In this document: positions 16,614 to 25,011 of the stretch, one piece after another
Layout of the letters: each line of letters opens with the position of its first letter
How positions within the stretch are numbered: the stretch's first letter is position 1
Source: JAFECT01 sp964432415
Lineage (GTDB): Bacteria; Pseudomonadota; Alphaproteobacteria; Caulobacterales; Caulobacteraceae
Length of the DNA stretch: 64,000 nucleotides
Reading direction: 5' to 3'
Assembly: GCA_964432415.1 (NCBI GenBank)
Contig: CAYSNW010000005.1
Location: 41,457-105,456 of the forward strand
Program-made: the position numbers and the translations under genes
Notes under the pieces: generated by a model
Databases searched by the model: none
What the model saw: only the letters and a program-made list of their open reading frames with translations
What the model was told of the DNA's origin: nothing

Positions 16614-19063
16614 GACGTAGATTTACTCCCCCGGGGAAAGGCGATGAAGGCGATCAGGTAAAGCGCGCCGGCGGCGTAGAGCAGCCAGGAGAAGCCGGCT
16701 TCGCGGGCGATGAGGTTGGCGAGCGGCGTGGCTACCACCGAGAAGGCGCCGTTCAGCGCCCAGGCCCAGGGCAAGAACCGCCCGTCGCCGACCCGCTGCA
16801 GGCCGAGCGGGAAGGGCAGGCCCAGCGCCAGCGACACGACGGCGGAAACGCCCAGCACCAGGCCCGCGCGCACGAGCCAGCTCAGGTCGAGGTTGGCCAG
16901 CAGGGTCTGTTCGCCCACCCGGTACATGGCCGCGCCGAAGCCCAGCATGACCAGGGTGGCCAGGCCCACCCACAGTCGCGGGTTCCTGGCGAAGCGGCCG
17001 GCCAGCATCGAGCCAATGCCCGAGAAGACCAGCATGCCGGTGAGCACCAGCGAAAAGGCCGAGGTGCGGTCGTTCAGGTAGAAGGCCGCCTTCTCGATCA
17101 GGAAGATCTCGACGAACAGGAAGCCCAGGCCCAGGGCCGAGAAATAGATGATGCGCCCGGGTCCGCCCGACGGCGCCTCGGCTTTCAGCCGGCGGCGCAC
17201 GATCAGGGGCACGATCAGCACGAACAGGGCGACGATGATGGCCTGGGCCAGCACCGCCAGGTTCACCAGTGCGCCGATCTCGGCCTGGGGCAGGACCTCC
17301 AGCCGTTTGACGATGGTGTCGAGCTGCTTCAGGTCCAGGATGGCGTAGAAGAACGGCCGGTCCAGGGTGACGGGCTTGAGGTTGAAGGCGCCCGCCGAGG
17401 CCGTGTCACGCCCGGCCAGCACCGCGCCCGCCTCGTCGGCGATGGAGTCGTCCGGACCCTGGGCGGTGATCTCGCCGGTGGCGAAGTCGACCGACGGCAG
17501 GTCGTTGTAGAGGCTCTCGCGCGCGGCCTTCACGTCCATGCCCGGATAGTAGCTGAGGTCGAAGGAGCGCTGGTCGGCGAAGGCCTTGAGCTTGTCGATG
17601 CGGTCCTCGTCCCAGGCCGCGGGCGACAGCAGGATGCGCACGCCCCAGGCCGAGCGGTAGACCACCGCGTGTTTCGACGGGTCATCGACCCCGGCCTTGA
17701 GCATGCCCTCGCGCGCCGTCGCCAGCATGCGCAGGGCATAGACCGGGAAGTCCTTGATCGAGACCGGCAGGGAGACGATGCCGTCGGGCCGGACCGCCTT
17801 CAGGTCGGCGGCGATGGCCTCGGCGGAGAAGGCCGTGCCATTGGCTTCGCCGGAGTCCAGGAAGTCGGCGGAGACGTCGACCAGATCATACTGGTGCTCG
17901 CCCGCCAGCCGGGCGGCGGCGACCGCCCCCATGTCGAGGATGCGCACGTGCGGATCGCTGGCGAAGGCCGGCGAGCGGCCGAGACCGTTCTGCAGAGCGC
18001 TGCGCAGCGTCGGTTCCGGCTCCAGGGCGTCGACGTGGGTCGCGCCCAGCTGCAGGGCCTCGGCGATGCGGAAACCGCCCGAGGCGCCGGCCAGCAGCAC
18101 GCGGGGCTCGTGCACCAGGTGATAGGGCGCCGCCGCAAGCGTCGCGGTGGCGTAGTCGGCCTTGGCGCCGCCAGCCTTCGGCAGGGAGGCGATACGGTTG
18201 CCGTCGCGGTACAGGCCGTAGGTCTGGGGCGGACTGGTGACGCCCATCATGTCGGCGTTGTTCGACACGTCGGTGTCGACCCGCTCGGTGAAGTCGTCCA
18301 ACAGCAGGTAGTCGCCGCGGGGCGAGCGCACCTCGGCCAGGATGCGGGCGTTCGGCGTATGCAGCGGGGCGTAGATGGCCTTGAAGTCGTTGAACGCCGG
18401 CTGGGCGCCCTTGATCAGCAGGACCTCGCCGCCGACCAGGGCGACCAGCGCCAGGCCGATCGCTGACCAGCGGCCCCGCCCGGGCGTGAAGATCGCCGCC
18501 GAGGCCAGCACCGCCAGCAGGGCCGACGCCAGGCGGAAAGGGTGCAACATGAACATCAGGCTCAGCACCAGGGCCGCGCCGAAACCGGCCCCGATCAGGT
18601 CGTAGCCGTAGACTCGCCCGACCTCGCGCGCGTTCAGCACGAAGCTCAGCGACACGAACAGGCCGGCCAGGAAGAAGAAGGGTGTCAGGGCCGCGTAGTA
18701 GAGGCCGATGTTGCGCACCTGGCTCATCCAGGTGGCGGTGTTCTGCAGCTGCAGCGGGTTGAATGGGTTGGTGGTGGTGTAGTGGAAACCCAGGGCCGCC
18801 GCAGCCACGATCAGGGCCGGCAGCAGGGCCTGCAGCCAGGGACCGGCGAACTTCAGGCTGTCGCGGAACAGGGTGACCACCACGCCCGAGAGCGCAAAGC
18901 CCGCCATGACGATGGAGATGACCCAGTAGCCGTACTCGGACCACTTCGCGACGGCGAAGTAGCGGGTGAGCGCGATCTCGAAGCCAACCGTCCCGGCCGA
19001 GACCAGGAACAGGGGCAGCAGCGCCGCCTTGCTGATGCGCACGGCCGCGGCGCTCAAGGCCAC
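16574..19063 (-). CDS. Polytopic membrane spermidine-synthase-like protein
   Basis: 829 residues, GTG start overlapping the hydrolase stop by 10 nt. N-terminal block of about eight hydrophobic helices (LLPLFLVSAGTVGFEIALTR is the first). A soluble central part (about 220-600) contains a SAM-type nucleotide loop LLAGASGGF near residue 320 and the acidic strand DALEPEP, followed by YDLVDVSAD. A second block of about five to six helices lies in the C-terminal 230 residues. This resembles the fused membrane spermine/spermidine synthase-like family. Substrate unknown. Catalytic aspartates of true spermidine synthases are not clear here. Confidence 0.7.
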   Translation of the reverse strand: MALSAAAVRISKAALLPLFLVSAGTVGFEIALTRYFAVAKWSEYGYWVISIVMAGFALSGVVVTLFRDSLKFAGPWLQALLPALIVAAAALGFHYTTTNPFNPLQLQNTATWMSQVRNIGLYYAALTPFFFLAGLFVSLSFVLNAREVGRVYGYDLIGAGFGAALVLSLMFMLHPFRLASALLAVLASAAIFTPGRGRWSAIGLALVALVGGEVLLIKGAQPAFNDFKAIYAPLHTPNARILAEVRSPRGDYLLLDDFTERVDTDVSNNADMMGVTSPPQTYGLYRDGNRIASLPKAGGAKADYATATLAAAPYHLVHEPRVLLAGASGGFRIAEALQLGATHVDALEPEPTLRSALQNGLGRSPAFASDPHVRILDMGAVAAARLAGEHQYDLVDVSADFLDSGEANGTAFSAEAIAADLKAVRPDGIVSLPVSIKDFPVYALRMLATAREGMLKAGVDDPSKHAVVYRSAWGVRILLSPAAWDEDRIDKLKAFADQRSFDLSYYPGMDVKAARESLYNDLPSVDFATGEITAQGPDDSIADEAGAVLAGRDTASAGAFNLKPVTLDRPFFYAILDLKQLDTIVKRLEVLPQAEIGALVNLAVLAQAIIVALFVLIVPLIVRRRLKAEAPSGGPGRIIYFSALGLGFLFVEIFLIEKAAFYLNDRTSAFSLVLTGMLVFSGIGSMLAGRFARNPRLWVGLATLVMLGFGAAMYRVGEQTLLANLDLSWLVRAGLVLGVSAVVSLALGLPFPLGLQRVGDGRFLPWAWALNGAFSVVATPLANLIAREAGFSWLLYAAGALYLIAFIAFPRGSKSTSWTETSKTETAAA

Positions 19064-19941
19064 ACCTTGCGTTTGAGGAAGTCGGCGACCAGGGCGTCGA
19101 AGCGCTCGGCCTGGTCGACGAACAGGGCGTGGCCTGCGTCCTCGAACACCGCCATCTCGGCGAAGCGGTGCTTGCGCACCAGGTTCTCGCCCTGGGCCTT
19201 CCAGTGCGGCCGCACCACGTAGAGGATCGGCCGCCCGGTGGCGTAGACCGCGTCGCGCCAGTAGGTGCGCGGGGCCGGGTAGGCGCGCAGCAGCTCGGCG
19301 GCGTAGGTCGGGGTCTTCAGCGAAGCCTGGGTCAGACGGTCGATCCAGGCCGGATCCTGGTTGGTGCGGAACATGCCGCGCACGAAGTCGCGCATGGCCA
19401 GCGCGTCGTCGCGCTTCTGAGGCTTGGCGCCGCCGCCCGCCGCCGCCACGGGCGCGGGCTCCTCGCCGATGGAATTGTCGACCAGCACCAGGCCCGCCAC
19501 GCGGCTATCGCCGGCCTGGGCGACGTAGGCCAGGGTGTCCAGCACGCCGAGCGACCAGGCCACGATCACGACGGGCGCCCAGCCCAGATGCTCGATCAGC
19601 TCGCCCAGGTCCTTGCCGCGCCTGCCCGGCTCATAGCCGCCGACGGCGATGTCGCTGCCGCCCTGGGCGCGTGGATCGAAGGCGATGACCCGGTGATCGT
19701 CCGAAAAGGCCTCGATCTGGCGCGCGAAGATGAAGGCCGGCATGCGCCAGCCAGGGACGAAGACGAGGGTGCGGCCATTGGCGGGCCCGGCTTCCAGGTA
19801 GTGCAGGCGCACGCCGTCGGAAGTGGTGAAGAAACGATCCTGGGGCGCCTTGCCGGGCGTCGCCCACCCCCCGGCGCAAAGCCCCGCCGCCCCGATCGAC
19901 AGGGTCAGCTCGCGTCTGCCGATGGGGGTTTCCAGGCGCAT
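19054..19941 (-). CDS. Alpha/beta hydrolase, exported
   Basis: 295 residues with a Tat-like beginning (IGRRELTLSIGAAGLCAGGW). Canonical alpha/beta hydrolase order: VFVPGWRMPAFIF oxyanion region, FDPRAQGGSD, nucleophile elbow VAWSLGV (Ser), VDNS strand, and catalytic His in EDAGHALFVDQ. Probably a periplasmic esterase or peptidase-like enzyme; substrate unknown. First gene of an overlapping trio with the membrane SAM-type protein and the exported PCMT-like enzyme. Confidence 0.82.
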   Translation of the reverse strand: MRLETPIGRRELTLSIGAAGLCAGGWATPGKAPQDRFFTTSDGVRLHYLEAGPANGRTLVFVPGWRMPAFIFARQIEAFSDDHRVIAFDPRAQGGSDIAVGGYEPGRRGKDLGELIEHLGWAPVVIVAWSLGVLDTLAYVAQAGDSRVAGLVLVDNSIGEEPAPVAAAGGGAKPQKRDDALAMRDFVRGMFRTNQDPAWIDRLTQASLKTPTYAAELLRAYPAPRTYWRDAVYATGRPILYVVRPHWKAQGENLVRKHRFAEMAVFEDAGHALFVDQAERFDALVADFLKRKVWP

Positions 19942-20038
19942 CCGCCCATATGAAGACGGCGCGTGGGCGCTTGTCGCGTAAATTCCCCCTGAGGGGGCCC
20001 GGTAGGGTTACTTGTCCCCGCCCTGTGGCGCGCCCGCC

Positions 20039-20395
20039 TCAGGCCTTCGGTTTCCACCCCGTCTTGACCTGGGCCGCGTTCGCCCCGCCGTTGACCGAGA
20101 GCAGCACCAGCAGTCCCTGCTCGGCGGCCGCCCGGTCGGCATAGACCTCACACTGGGCGCCGTCCTCCAGACGGATGTGGCGGCTCTCGCCGAGTTGGGC
20201 GGCGAAGGCGGTTTCGTAGTCGTGCTTTTTCGCCCCGTCGCCGGCGAAAAAGTCCGAGACGTAGTTGGTCGCGTCCGGTCCTTCGGCCACGCAGACGCCC
20301 CAGCCCTTGCCCTCCACCGGCTGGGCCGCGAAGGCGGGCGCGGCGGCGGACAGGGCGGCCAGCGCCAGGGCTGTGCAGGCGGCGCGCAGGATCAT
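20039..20395 (-). CDS. Small exported protein of unknown function
   Basis: 118 residues from the ATG at 20395 (AAGGAG about 10 nt upstream; longer frame rejected). Signal peptide MILRAACTALALAALSAAAPAFA. Mature part about 95 residues with two cysteines (GVCVAEG and QCEVYADR) that could form one disulphide. No family recognised. Divergent from the VOC gene with an 80-nt shared promoter region. Confidence 0.7.
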   Translation of the reverse strand: MILRAACTALALAALSAAAPAFAAQPVEGKGWGVCVAEGPDATNYVSDFFAGDGAKKHDYETAFAAQLGESRHIRLEDGAQCEVYADRAAAEQGLLVLLSVNGGANAAQVKTGWKPKA

Positions 20396-20474
20396 CGAAA
20401 CCAGCTCCTTGATTGACGGGCGAGGTTGGCAGATGTCGGCGGGGCCGACCAGCCGCCGCGTTCCGGAGCCGCCC

Positions 20475-20864
20475 ATGTCCCGCCTCAGCCTCGTCAGCCT
20501 GGTGGTCGCCGACTACGACGAGGCTATCGCCTTCTACGTCGGGGTGCTGGGTTTCGAGCTGGTCGAGGACACGGCCCTGGGCGGCGGCAAACGCTGGGTC
20601 GTGGTGCGGCCCCGGAGCGAGGAGGGCTCAGGCCTTCTGCTGGCCCGCGCGTCCGGCGAGGCCCAGTCGGCGCGGGTGGGCGACCAGACCGGCGGGCGGG
20701 TGTTCCTGTTCCTGGAGACCGACGACTTCGAACGGGATCACGCCGCCTGGTCGGCGGCCGGCGTGCGCTTCCTGGAGAAGCCGCGCCATGAACCCTACGG
20801 CCAGGTGGCGGTGTTCGAGGACCTGTACGGCAACCGCTGGGACCTGATCGAACCCCGGACCTGA
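20475..20864 (+). CDS. VOC (glyoxalase/bleomycin-resistance) family protein
   Basis: 129 residues from the ATG at 20475; the frame continues upstream but without a ribosome site. Two beta-alpha-beta-beta-beta modules: LVSLVVADYDEAIAFYVGVLGFELVED at the start and VFLFLETDDFERDHAAW in the middle, ending VAVFEDLYGNRWDLIEP with the usual terminal Glu metal ligand. Specific substrate (glyoxalase, dioxygenase or antibiotic binding) cannot be assigned. Confidence 0.85.
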   Translation: MSRLSLVSLVVADYDEAIAFYVGVLGFELVEDTALGGGKRWVVVRPRSEEGSGLLLARASGEAQSARVGDQTGGRVFLFLETDDFERDHAAWSAAGVRFLEKPRHEPYGQVAVFEDLYGNRWDLIEPRT

Positions 20865-20923
20865 GGCCTGCATCCTTCGCGGGGTCTGCGGCGTTTGGAG
20901 CGGGAACGAGGAGTTCCAAGTCC

Positions 20924-21409
20924 ATGAAACCGCTCAGCTTCGTACCCCTGCTTCTGGCGGCCGCCTCGGTCGGCGCCATCGCGACCGCCGCCGCGGCCCA
21001 GGAGCACACCACGGTCATCCGCGAGCACCACGAGGTGGTGAGCACGCCCGCCCCGCAGACGACCGAGACCCAGCAGGTGGTGCAAACCAGAAGCGTGGTT
21101 CGCCACACGACCGCGCGCCGCCACGCCATCGTGCACCGCGCCGTGCGCCACAGGGCCAAGGCCCGCACCGTGCGCGCCGCCCACTACGACAGCCGCACCG
21201 CGGTGACCTCCGTCACCGAGCCCGCCGGTCCGCCGGAGGTGACCTCCTACGACCGCAAGACCGTCATCCACCGCGACGAGGACGGCGTCGTGCATCGCCG
21301 CACCCGGGTGGTGCGCACCAATCCGGACGGCTCCAAGGACGTGACGGTGCGGCACAACAGCGACGACGCGCCGCCGCCCCCGCCGCGCGACGATCCGGAT
21401 CCGCGCTGA
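20924..21409 (+). CDS. Exported basic His/Arg/Thr-rich protein of unknown function
   Basis: 161 residues, signal peptide MKPLSFVPLLLAAASVGAIATAAAAQ. The mature part is low-complexity, rich in His, Arg, Val and Thr (TTVIREHHEVV, RHAIVHRAVRHRAKARTVRAAH) and ends in an acidic-proline tail (DDAPPPPPRDDPDPR). No enzyme motif. Repeated HH/RH pairs could bind metal or polyanions (speculative). GGAG lies upstream of the start. Confidence 0.65.
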   Translation: MKPLSFVPLLLAAASVGAIATAAAAQEHTTVIREHHEVVSTPAPQTTETQQVVQTRSVVRHTTARRHAIVHRAVRHRAKARTVRAAHYDSRTAVTSVTEPAGPPEVTSYDRKTVIHRDEDGVVHRRTRVVRTNPDGSKDVTVRHNSDDAPPPPPRDDPDPR

Positions 21410-21440
21410 GCGGGCTTCGCCGCAGGCCTATGGCATGGGG

Positions 21441-21456
21441 TAGCAGCGTTCTGCTA
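21441..21456. promoter_or_regulatory. Dyad upstream of exported methyltransferase gene
   Basis: TAGCAG-CGTT-CTGCTA, 6-nt arms and 4-nt loop, 33 nt before the ATG. Candidate operator or 5' leader hairpin; no regulator identified. Confidence 0.3.
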
Positions 21457-21488
21457 AGCCTCTTCTCACCCCACAGGAGAGGCTCCCC

Positions 21489-22226
21489 ATGCGTAAGTTC
21501 GCCCTGGTCTGCGCTTCGGCGCTGGTGATGGTTTCGGCCACGGCGCTGGCGGCGTCCGCCAAGCTGCCGGCCTACGTTTCCTCCGCCCTCGCCGACAAGG
21601 CTCGGCCTGAGGCTGACACCAAGCTGGACGAGGCGCGCCGGCCGGGCGAGCTGATCGTTTTCGCCGGGATCAAGCCGGGCATGAAGGTCGCCGACCTCCT
21701 GCCGGGCGGCGGCTATTTCACTCACCTGTTCGCCGATGTGGTGGGCGACAAGGGCCACGTCTTCGCCGTGCCGATCTCCGACAAGGGCGCCGAGCGGGTC
21801 AAGCCGGTGCTCGACGCGCACATGAACGTCTCGGCCGTGGTGGCCCCCCAGGGGACCTTCCCGATGCCGGAGAAGGTCGACGTGGTCTGGACCTCGCTGA
21901 ACTACCATGACCTGCACAACCTGAAGCTCGGCGATGACGGTATGGTCAAGCTGGACAAGGCCATCTTCGCCGCGCTGAAGCCGGGCGGCGAGTTCATCGT
22001 CATCGACCATGCCGCCGCCGCGGGCTCGGGCCTGCGCGACACCAACACCCTGCACCGCATCGATCCGGCCGTGGTCAAGCAGGAGGTCGAGTCCGCCGGC
22101 TTCAAACTGGAGGCCCAATCGAGCCTGCTGGCCAACAAGGACGACGACCACACCAAGGGCGTCACCGATCCGTCGATCCGCCGGCACACCGACCAGTTCG
22201 TGTTCAAATTCAGAAAGCCGAAGTGA
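21489..22226 (+). CDS. Exported class I methyltransferase (COG4798-like)
   Basis: 245 residues with signal peptide MRKFALVCASALVMVSATALAAS and a good AGGAGAGG ribosome site. After a short region (ARRPGELIVFAGIKPGMKVADLLPGGGYFTHLFADVV) it shows a SAM-binding glycine loop DLLPGGGYFT, an acidic-type segment HVFAVPI, and late FKLEAQSSLLANKDDDHT typical of predicted exported methyltransferases of this group. Substrate unknown. SAM access outside the cytoplasm is an unsolved question for the family. Confidence 0.8.
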   Translation: MRKFALVCASALVMVSATALAASAKLPAYVSSALADKARPEADTKLDEARRPGELIVFAGIKPGMKVADLLPGGGYFTHLFADVVGDKGHVFAVPISDKGAERVKPVLDAHMNVSAVVAPQGTFPMPEKVDVVWTSLNYHDLHNLKLGDDGMVKLDKAIFAALKPGGEFIVIDHAAAAGSGLRDTNTLHRIDPAVVKQEVESAGFKLEAQSSLLANKDDDHTKGVTDPSIRRHTDQFVFKFRKPK

Positions 22227-22262
22227 CCGCTTCGGGAGCGGCCTCCGGCTGAAGACCGCCCC

Positions 22263-22925
22263 GTGCCCGATCTGATCCGCGACGGTTTCTGTGTCGTGCC
22301 CGGCCCGTTCGCCGAGACCGAGCTTGCAGGCTTGACCGAGGCCTACGATCGGACAGTTGCGACGGCCGATCCGGCCGAGGTCCGTCACGGCTCCACGACG
22401 TTGCGCGTGGGCGGTCTGGTCAACGGCGAGCGGTGCTTCGTGCGCATCTTCACGCACCCGCCGCTGCTGGCCGCCGCGCGCGACCTGATCGGCGCTTCGT
22501 TCAAGCTCAGCGCCTTTCACATCCGAAGCCTGTCGCCGGGCGCCGCGGATCAGGGTCTGCACCAGGATTTCGCGCCGCTGGCGGACGGATGGCCGATGGT
22601 CGGCTTCATCCTGATGGTGGATGCCTTCAGCATCGAAAACGGGGCGACGCGCTTTCTGGCGGGCTCCCAGTCTCTGGCCGAACTTCCCGCGGATAGTCAG
22701 GAGCTCACCTACGCCTGCGGTCCTGCGGGATCGATGATCCTTTTCAACGGATCGGTCTGGCATGGCCATGGGACAAACCGGACAGCATCGGCCAGGCGTT
22801 CGATCCAGGGCGCCCTGATCCGGCGCGACCAGACCTCGGCCGTCGACCACGCGCGACTGACGCGGCCGGACGTGTCGGCGCGGCTGTCGCCTGTCGCCCG
22901 CGAACTCTTGTGTCTGGATGGCTGA
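22263..22925 (+). CDS. Phytanoyl-CoA dioxygenase (PhyH) family protein
   Basis: 220 residues, GTG start 36 nt after the methyltransferase stop. Double-stranded beta-helix Fe(II)/2-oxoglutarate oxygenase: metal ligands H100 and D102 in GLHQDF and the distal His in SVWHGHGTNRT (H167 or H169), with Arg of RRSIQGA as the 2-oxoglutarate binder. ENGATRFLAGSQ is the typical PhyH link. Substrate not deducible. Confidence 0.82.
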   Translation: MPDLIRDGFCVVPGPFAETELAGLTEAYDRTVATADPAEVRHGSTTLRVGGLVNGERCFVRIFTHPPLLAAARDLIGASFKLSAFHIRSLSPGAADQGLHQDFAPLADGWPMVGFILMVDAFSIENGATRFLAGSQSLAELPADSQELTYACGPAGSMILFNGSVWHGHGTNRTASARRSIQGALIRRDQTSAVDHARLTRPDVSARLSPVARELLCLDG

Positions 22926-22938
22926 GGAGCGGTTTCCC

Positions 22939-22958
22939 GATGCGGCAGCCGTCGCAGC
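22939..22958 (+). repeat. 20-nt direct repeat, left copy
   Basis: The 20 bases from GATGCGG to CGCAGC are identical to 23237-23256. The two copies flank the GIY-YIG gene. Confidence 0.8.
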
Positions 22959-22964
22959 TGCGGA

Positions 22965-23207
22965 TTACCACAATCGCTTGCGCGCAAAGGCGTGGCCGGA
23001 GCCTGACTTGAGATAGGTTTTGAACGCAGTGGCTTTCGCCTGCTCGGAGAAGGCCAGATAGGTCACCAGACGCCAAGGGCCGAATTTCGCTGTGTGTGGC
23101 GATCGGCCGGCGTTGTGATCAGCCAGGCGCGCCCTGAGGTCGACGGTGATCCCGACGTAACGCTCGCCCGGGTGAGCGATGCTTTCGAGGAGATAGACGT
23201 AGTACAT
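22965..23207 (-). CDS. GIY-YIG nuclease domain protein (UPF0213/COG2827 type)
   Basis: 80 residues from the ATG at 23207. It begins MYYVYLLES, the variant GIY core (Y-V-Y-L-L), followed by GERYVGITVDLRARLADHNAG, the YIG and catalytic Arg region, then KFGPWRLVTYLAFSEQAKATAFKTYLKSGSGHAFARK with the conserved Glu replaced position near SEQ. Single-domain GIY-YIG proteins of this kind are putative endonucleases of unknown role. Flanked by 20-nt direct repeats and close to a tRNA gene. Confidence 0.85.
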   Translation of the reverse strand: MYYVYLLESIAHPGERYVGITVDLRARLADHNAGRSPHTAKFGPWRLVTYLAFSEQAKATAFKTYLKSGSGHAFARKRLW

Positions 23208-23236
23208 TCGCTGTGCCCCGGCACAGAGGTTCAACA

Positions 23237-23256
23237 GATGCGGCAGCCGTCGCAGC
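23237..23256 (+). repeat. 20-nt direct repeat, right copy
   Basis: Identical to 22939-22958. Together they bracket a 280-nt segment that holds only the GIY-YIG gene. Confidence 0.8.
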
Positions 23257-23286
23257 CCTACTACGCCCCTGCGGGGCTTCGAAGGG

Positions 23287-23348
23287 CATCCTGCTTCGAA
23301 TGATAGGGCAGGGCTTGTCCTGCGAAGCTCGTAGAGCGAAGCAGGATG
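23287..23348. repeat. Inverted repeat downstream of tRNA-Val
   Basis: CATCCTGCTTCG at 23287-23298 and its complement at 23337-23348 enclose a 38-nt segment that itself contains GCAGG/CCTGC pairs. It abuts the encoded CCA end of the tRNA on its 3' side, so it may act in 3'-end formation or be a dispersed repeat. Confidence 0.5.
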
Positions 23349-23421
23349 GTGGACGCGGTAGGGATTGAACCTACGACCCCACCCGTGTGAAGGGTGTGCT
23401 CTCCCGCTGAGCTACGCGTCC
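23347..23421 (-). tRNA. tRNA-Val (anticodon CAC)
   Basis: Reading the minus strand: acceptor GGACGCG pairs with CGCGTCC, D arm GCTC...GAGC, anticodon arm CACCC-TTCACAC-GGGTG giving anticodon CAC, T arm GTAGG-TTCAATC-CCTAC, discriminator A and an encoded CCA. 75 nt with CCA. Decodes GUG, a major valine codon in this GC-rich genome. Confidence 0.96.
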
Positions 23422-23589
23422 GTCCGTCGGGGAGCGCGACATAGCCCGCACGTGGGCCGGGCGCAAGCCCGTGGCGCCGTTCACCGCACCCGAGCGGCAA
23501 TACGGCGATAAACGATCCTCCCACGCATCCGTTGAGCCGGAAACGAGGCTCTAAGGCGGAAGAAGCCTGTGCCGTCCGGGGGACAATCC

Positions 23590-24879
23590 ATGGCCATCAA
23601 TCGCCGCCTGCTGCTTGCCGGTCTCGCCGCCGCGCCGCCGGCCGCCGCCCAGACCGCGGCGGTCGCCCCGCCTGCGCCGCCTGCGCCGGTTCCGGTCGAA
23701 CAGCGCCTGCTGACCGAGGCGCTCAAGCACGTCCACGCCATGAGCTTCGACGGCGGCGCCTTCTCGGGCCCCGGTTGGGACCTCGTCGTCTCGGAAGGCC
23801 GCGCTTGCGAGTTCACCCTGCTCGGGGAGGAGCACGGGACCGCCGAGGTTCCGGTCTTCGCCCGGGCGCTCTACGCGGCGCTGCAACCCGCGGGCTACGA
23901 CACCCTCGCCATCGAGATATCCCCGCCCATCGCCCAGGATCTCGACCAGGCGGCGCGCGGCGGCATCGAGGGCATCCGGCTCTTCGAAAAGGAATACCCG
24001 CCCGGACCGGCCTTCTATTTCTGGAGGACCGAGGCGGAGATGATCGCCGCCATCCGCACCGGCACGCCCGGCAAGCGCGACGTGCTCTGGGGCCTGGACT
24101 ATGAGGTGACCAGCGACCGGCGCCTGATCGCGCGGCTGAAGGCCAAGGCGCCGGCCTCCGCGGCGGCGGCGCTGGACGCGCTCGACAAGGCCTCGCTGGC
24201 GGCCTGGGACAAGTGGCGCGCGACCCATAATCCGGGCGCCCTGTTCACCTTCTCCGGCGATCCGGCCCTGGTCAGGGCGCTCCGCGCCGCCTGGTCCAAG
24301 CCCGACGCCGACGCGGCGATGCTGATGGCCACACTGGAGGAGACGCTGGAGATCAACGCCCTGTTTCCGGGCAAGGCCTGGCAGTCCAACGAGCGGCGCA
24401 GCGGCTTCATGCGCGCCAACCTCGCCCGGCGCCTGAGCGAGGCGGCGGCGCAGGGCCGCAAGCCGAAGGTGATGATCAAGATGGGCGAATCCCACGTCAT
24501 GCGCGGGGTCAGCTGGACGGGGAACTTCGACGTCGGTTCCCTGGCCGCCGAGGCCGCGACCCTGCGCGGCGGCAAGGCCTTCGCCATCCTGGCCGGGGGC
24601 GGGGCAGGGGCCGTGCACGGGGTGCTGGACCCCACGGTGATCGCCACCCGCCCGGCGCCGGTCGACATGTTCGATCAGCTGGGCCTGGGCTTCCTGATCG
24701 CCGCCCTGAAGCACAACGGGCCGGCGGTGGTCGATCTGAGGCCGTTGCGGCCCATGCTGGCCTCGACCGGACGGCTGAAGGCTTTCAACAATCCGGAGGC
24801 GGTGAAGACCATCTTCTCGTTCGACGTCCTGCTGGTCTGGAACGGTTCGACGCCGGCGAAGATGCTGATGGAGGGGTGA
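23590..24879 (+). CDS. Erythromycin-esterase-like / ChaN-fold exported protein
   Basis: 429 residues from the ATG at 23590, with GGGGGA just before it. N-terminal leader NRRLLLAGLAAAPPAAA. Motifs recall the EreA-like hydrolase superfamily: FTLLGEEHGTAEVPVFARAL (conserved E and H), a central helical insert, and KMGESHVMRGVSW (second Glu-x-His) in the last third, then DVGSLAAEA. No antibiotic target can be inferred; many chromosomal members have no known substrate. A long convergent frame on the opposite strand is a shadow. Confidence 0.65.
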   Translation: MAINRRLLLAGLAAAPPAAAQTAAVAPPAPPAPVPVEQRLLTEALKHVHAMSFDGGAFSGPGWDLVVSEGRACEFTLLGEEHGTAEVPVFARALYAALQPAGYDTLAIEISPPIAQDLDQAARGGIEGIRLFEKEYPPGPAFYFWRTEAEMIAAIRTGTPGKRDVLWGLDYEVTSDRRLIARLKAKAPASAAAALDALDKASLAAWDKWRATHNPGALFTFSGDPALVRALRAAWSKPDADAAMLMATLEETLEINALFPGKAWQSNERRSGFMRANLARRLSEAAAQGRKPKVMIKMGESHVMRGVSWTGNFDVGSLAAEAATLRGGKAFAILAGGGAGAVHGVLDPTVIATRPAPVDMFDQLGLGFLIAALKHNGPAVVDLRPLRPMLASTGRLKAFNNPEAVKTIFSFDVLLVWNGSTPAKMLMEG

Positions 24880-25011
24880 GCGGGGACTGCGCCCTTCCGG
24901 CGCGGTCTCCTTGCCAGGCGGCTCGGCTGCGGCGAGCATGGCCCGGTCGGGGGGAGGCTGGCGTTCTTGCCGGAGGCCATCCCAAGTGAATCACAGATCG
25001 GGATAGCGAAG

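Noticed and set aside
19985..19997. CCCCCT-G-AGGGGG hairpin before the alpha/beta hydrolase gene
   Set aside because: One-base loop and no U run; too short to call a terminator.
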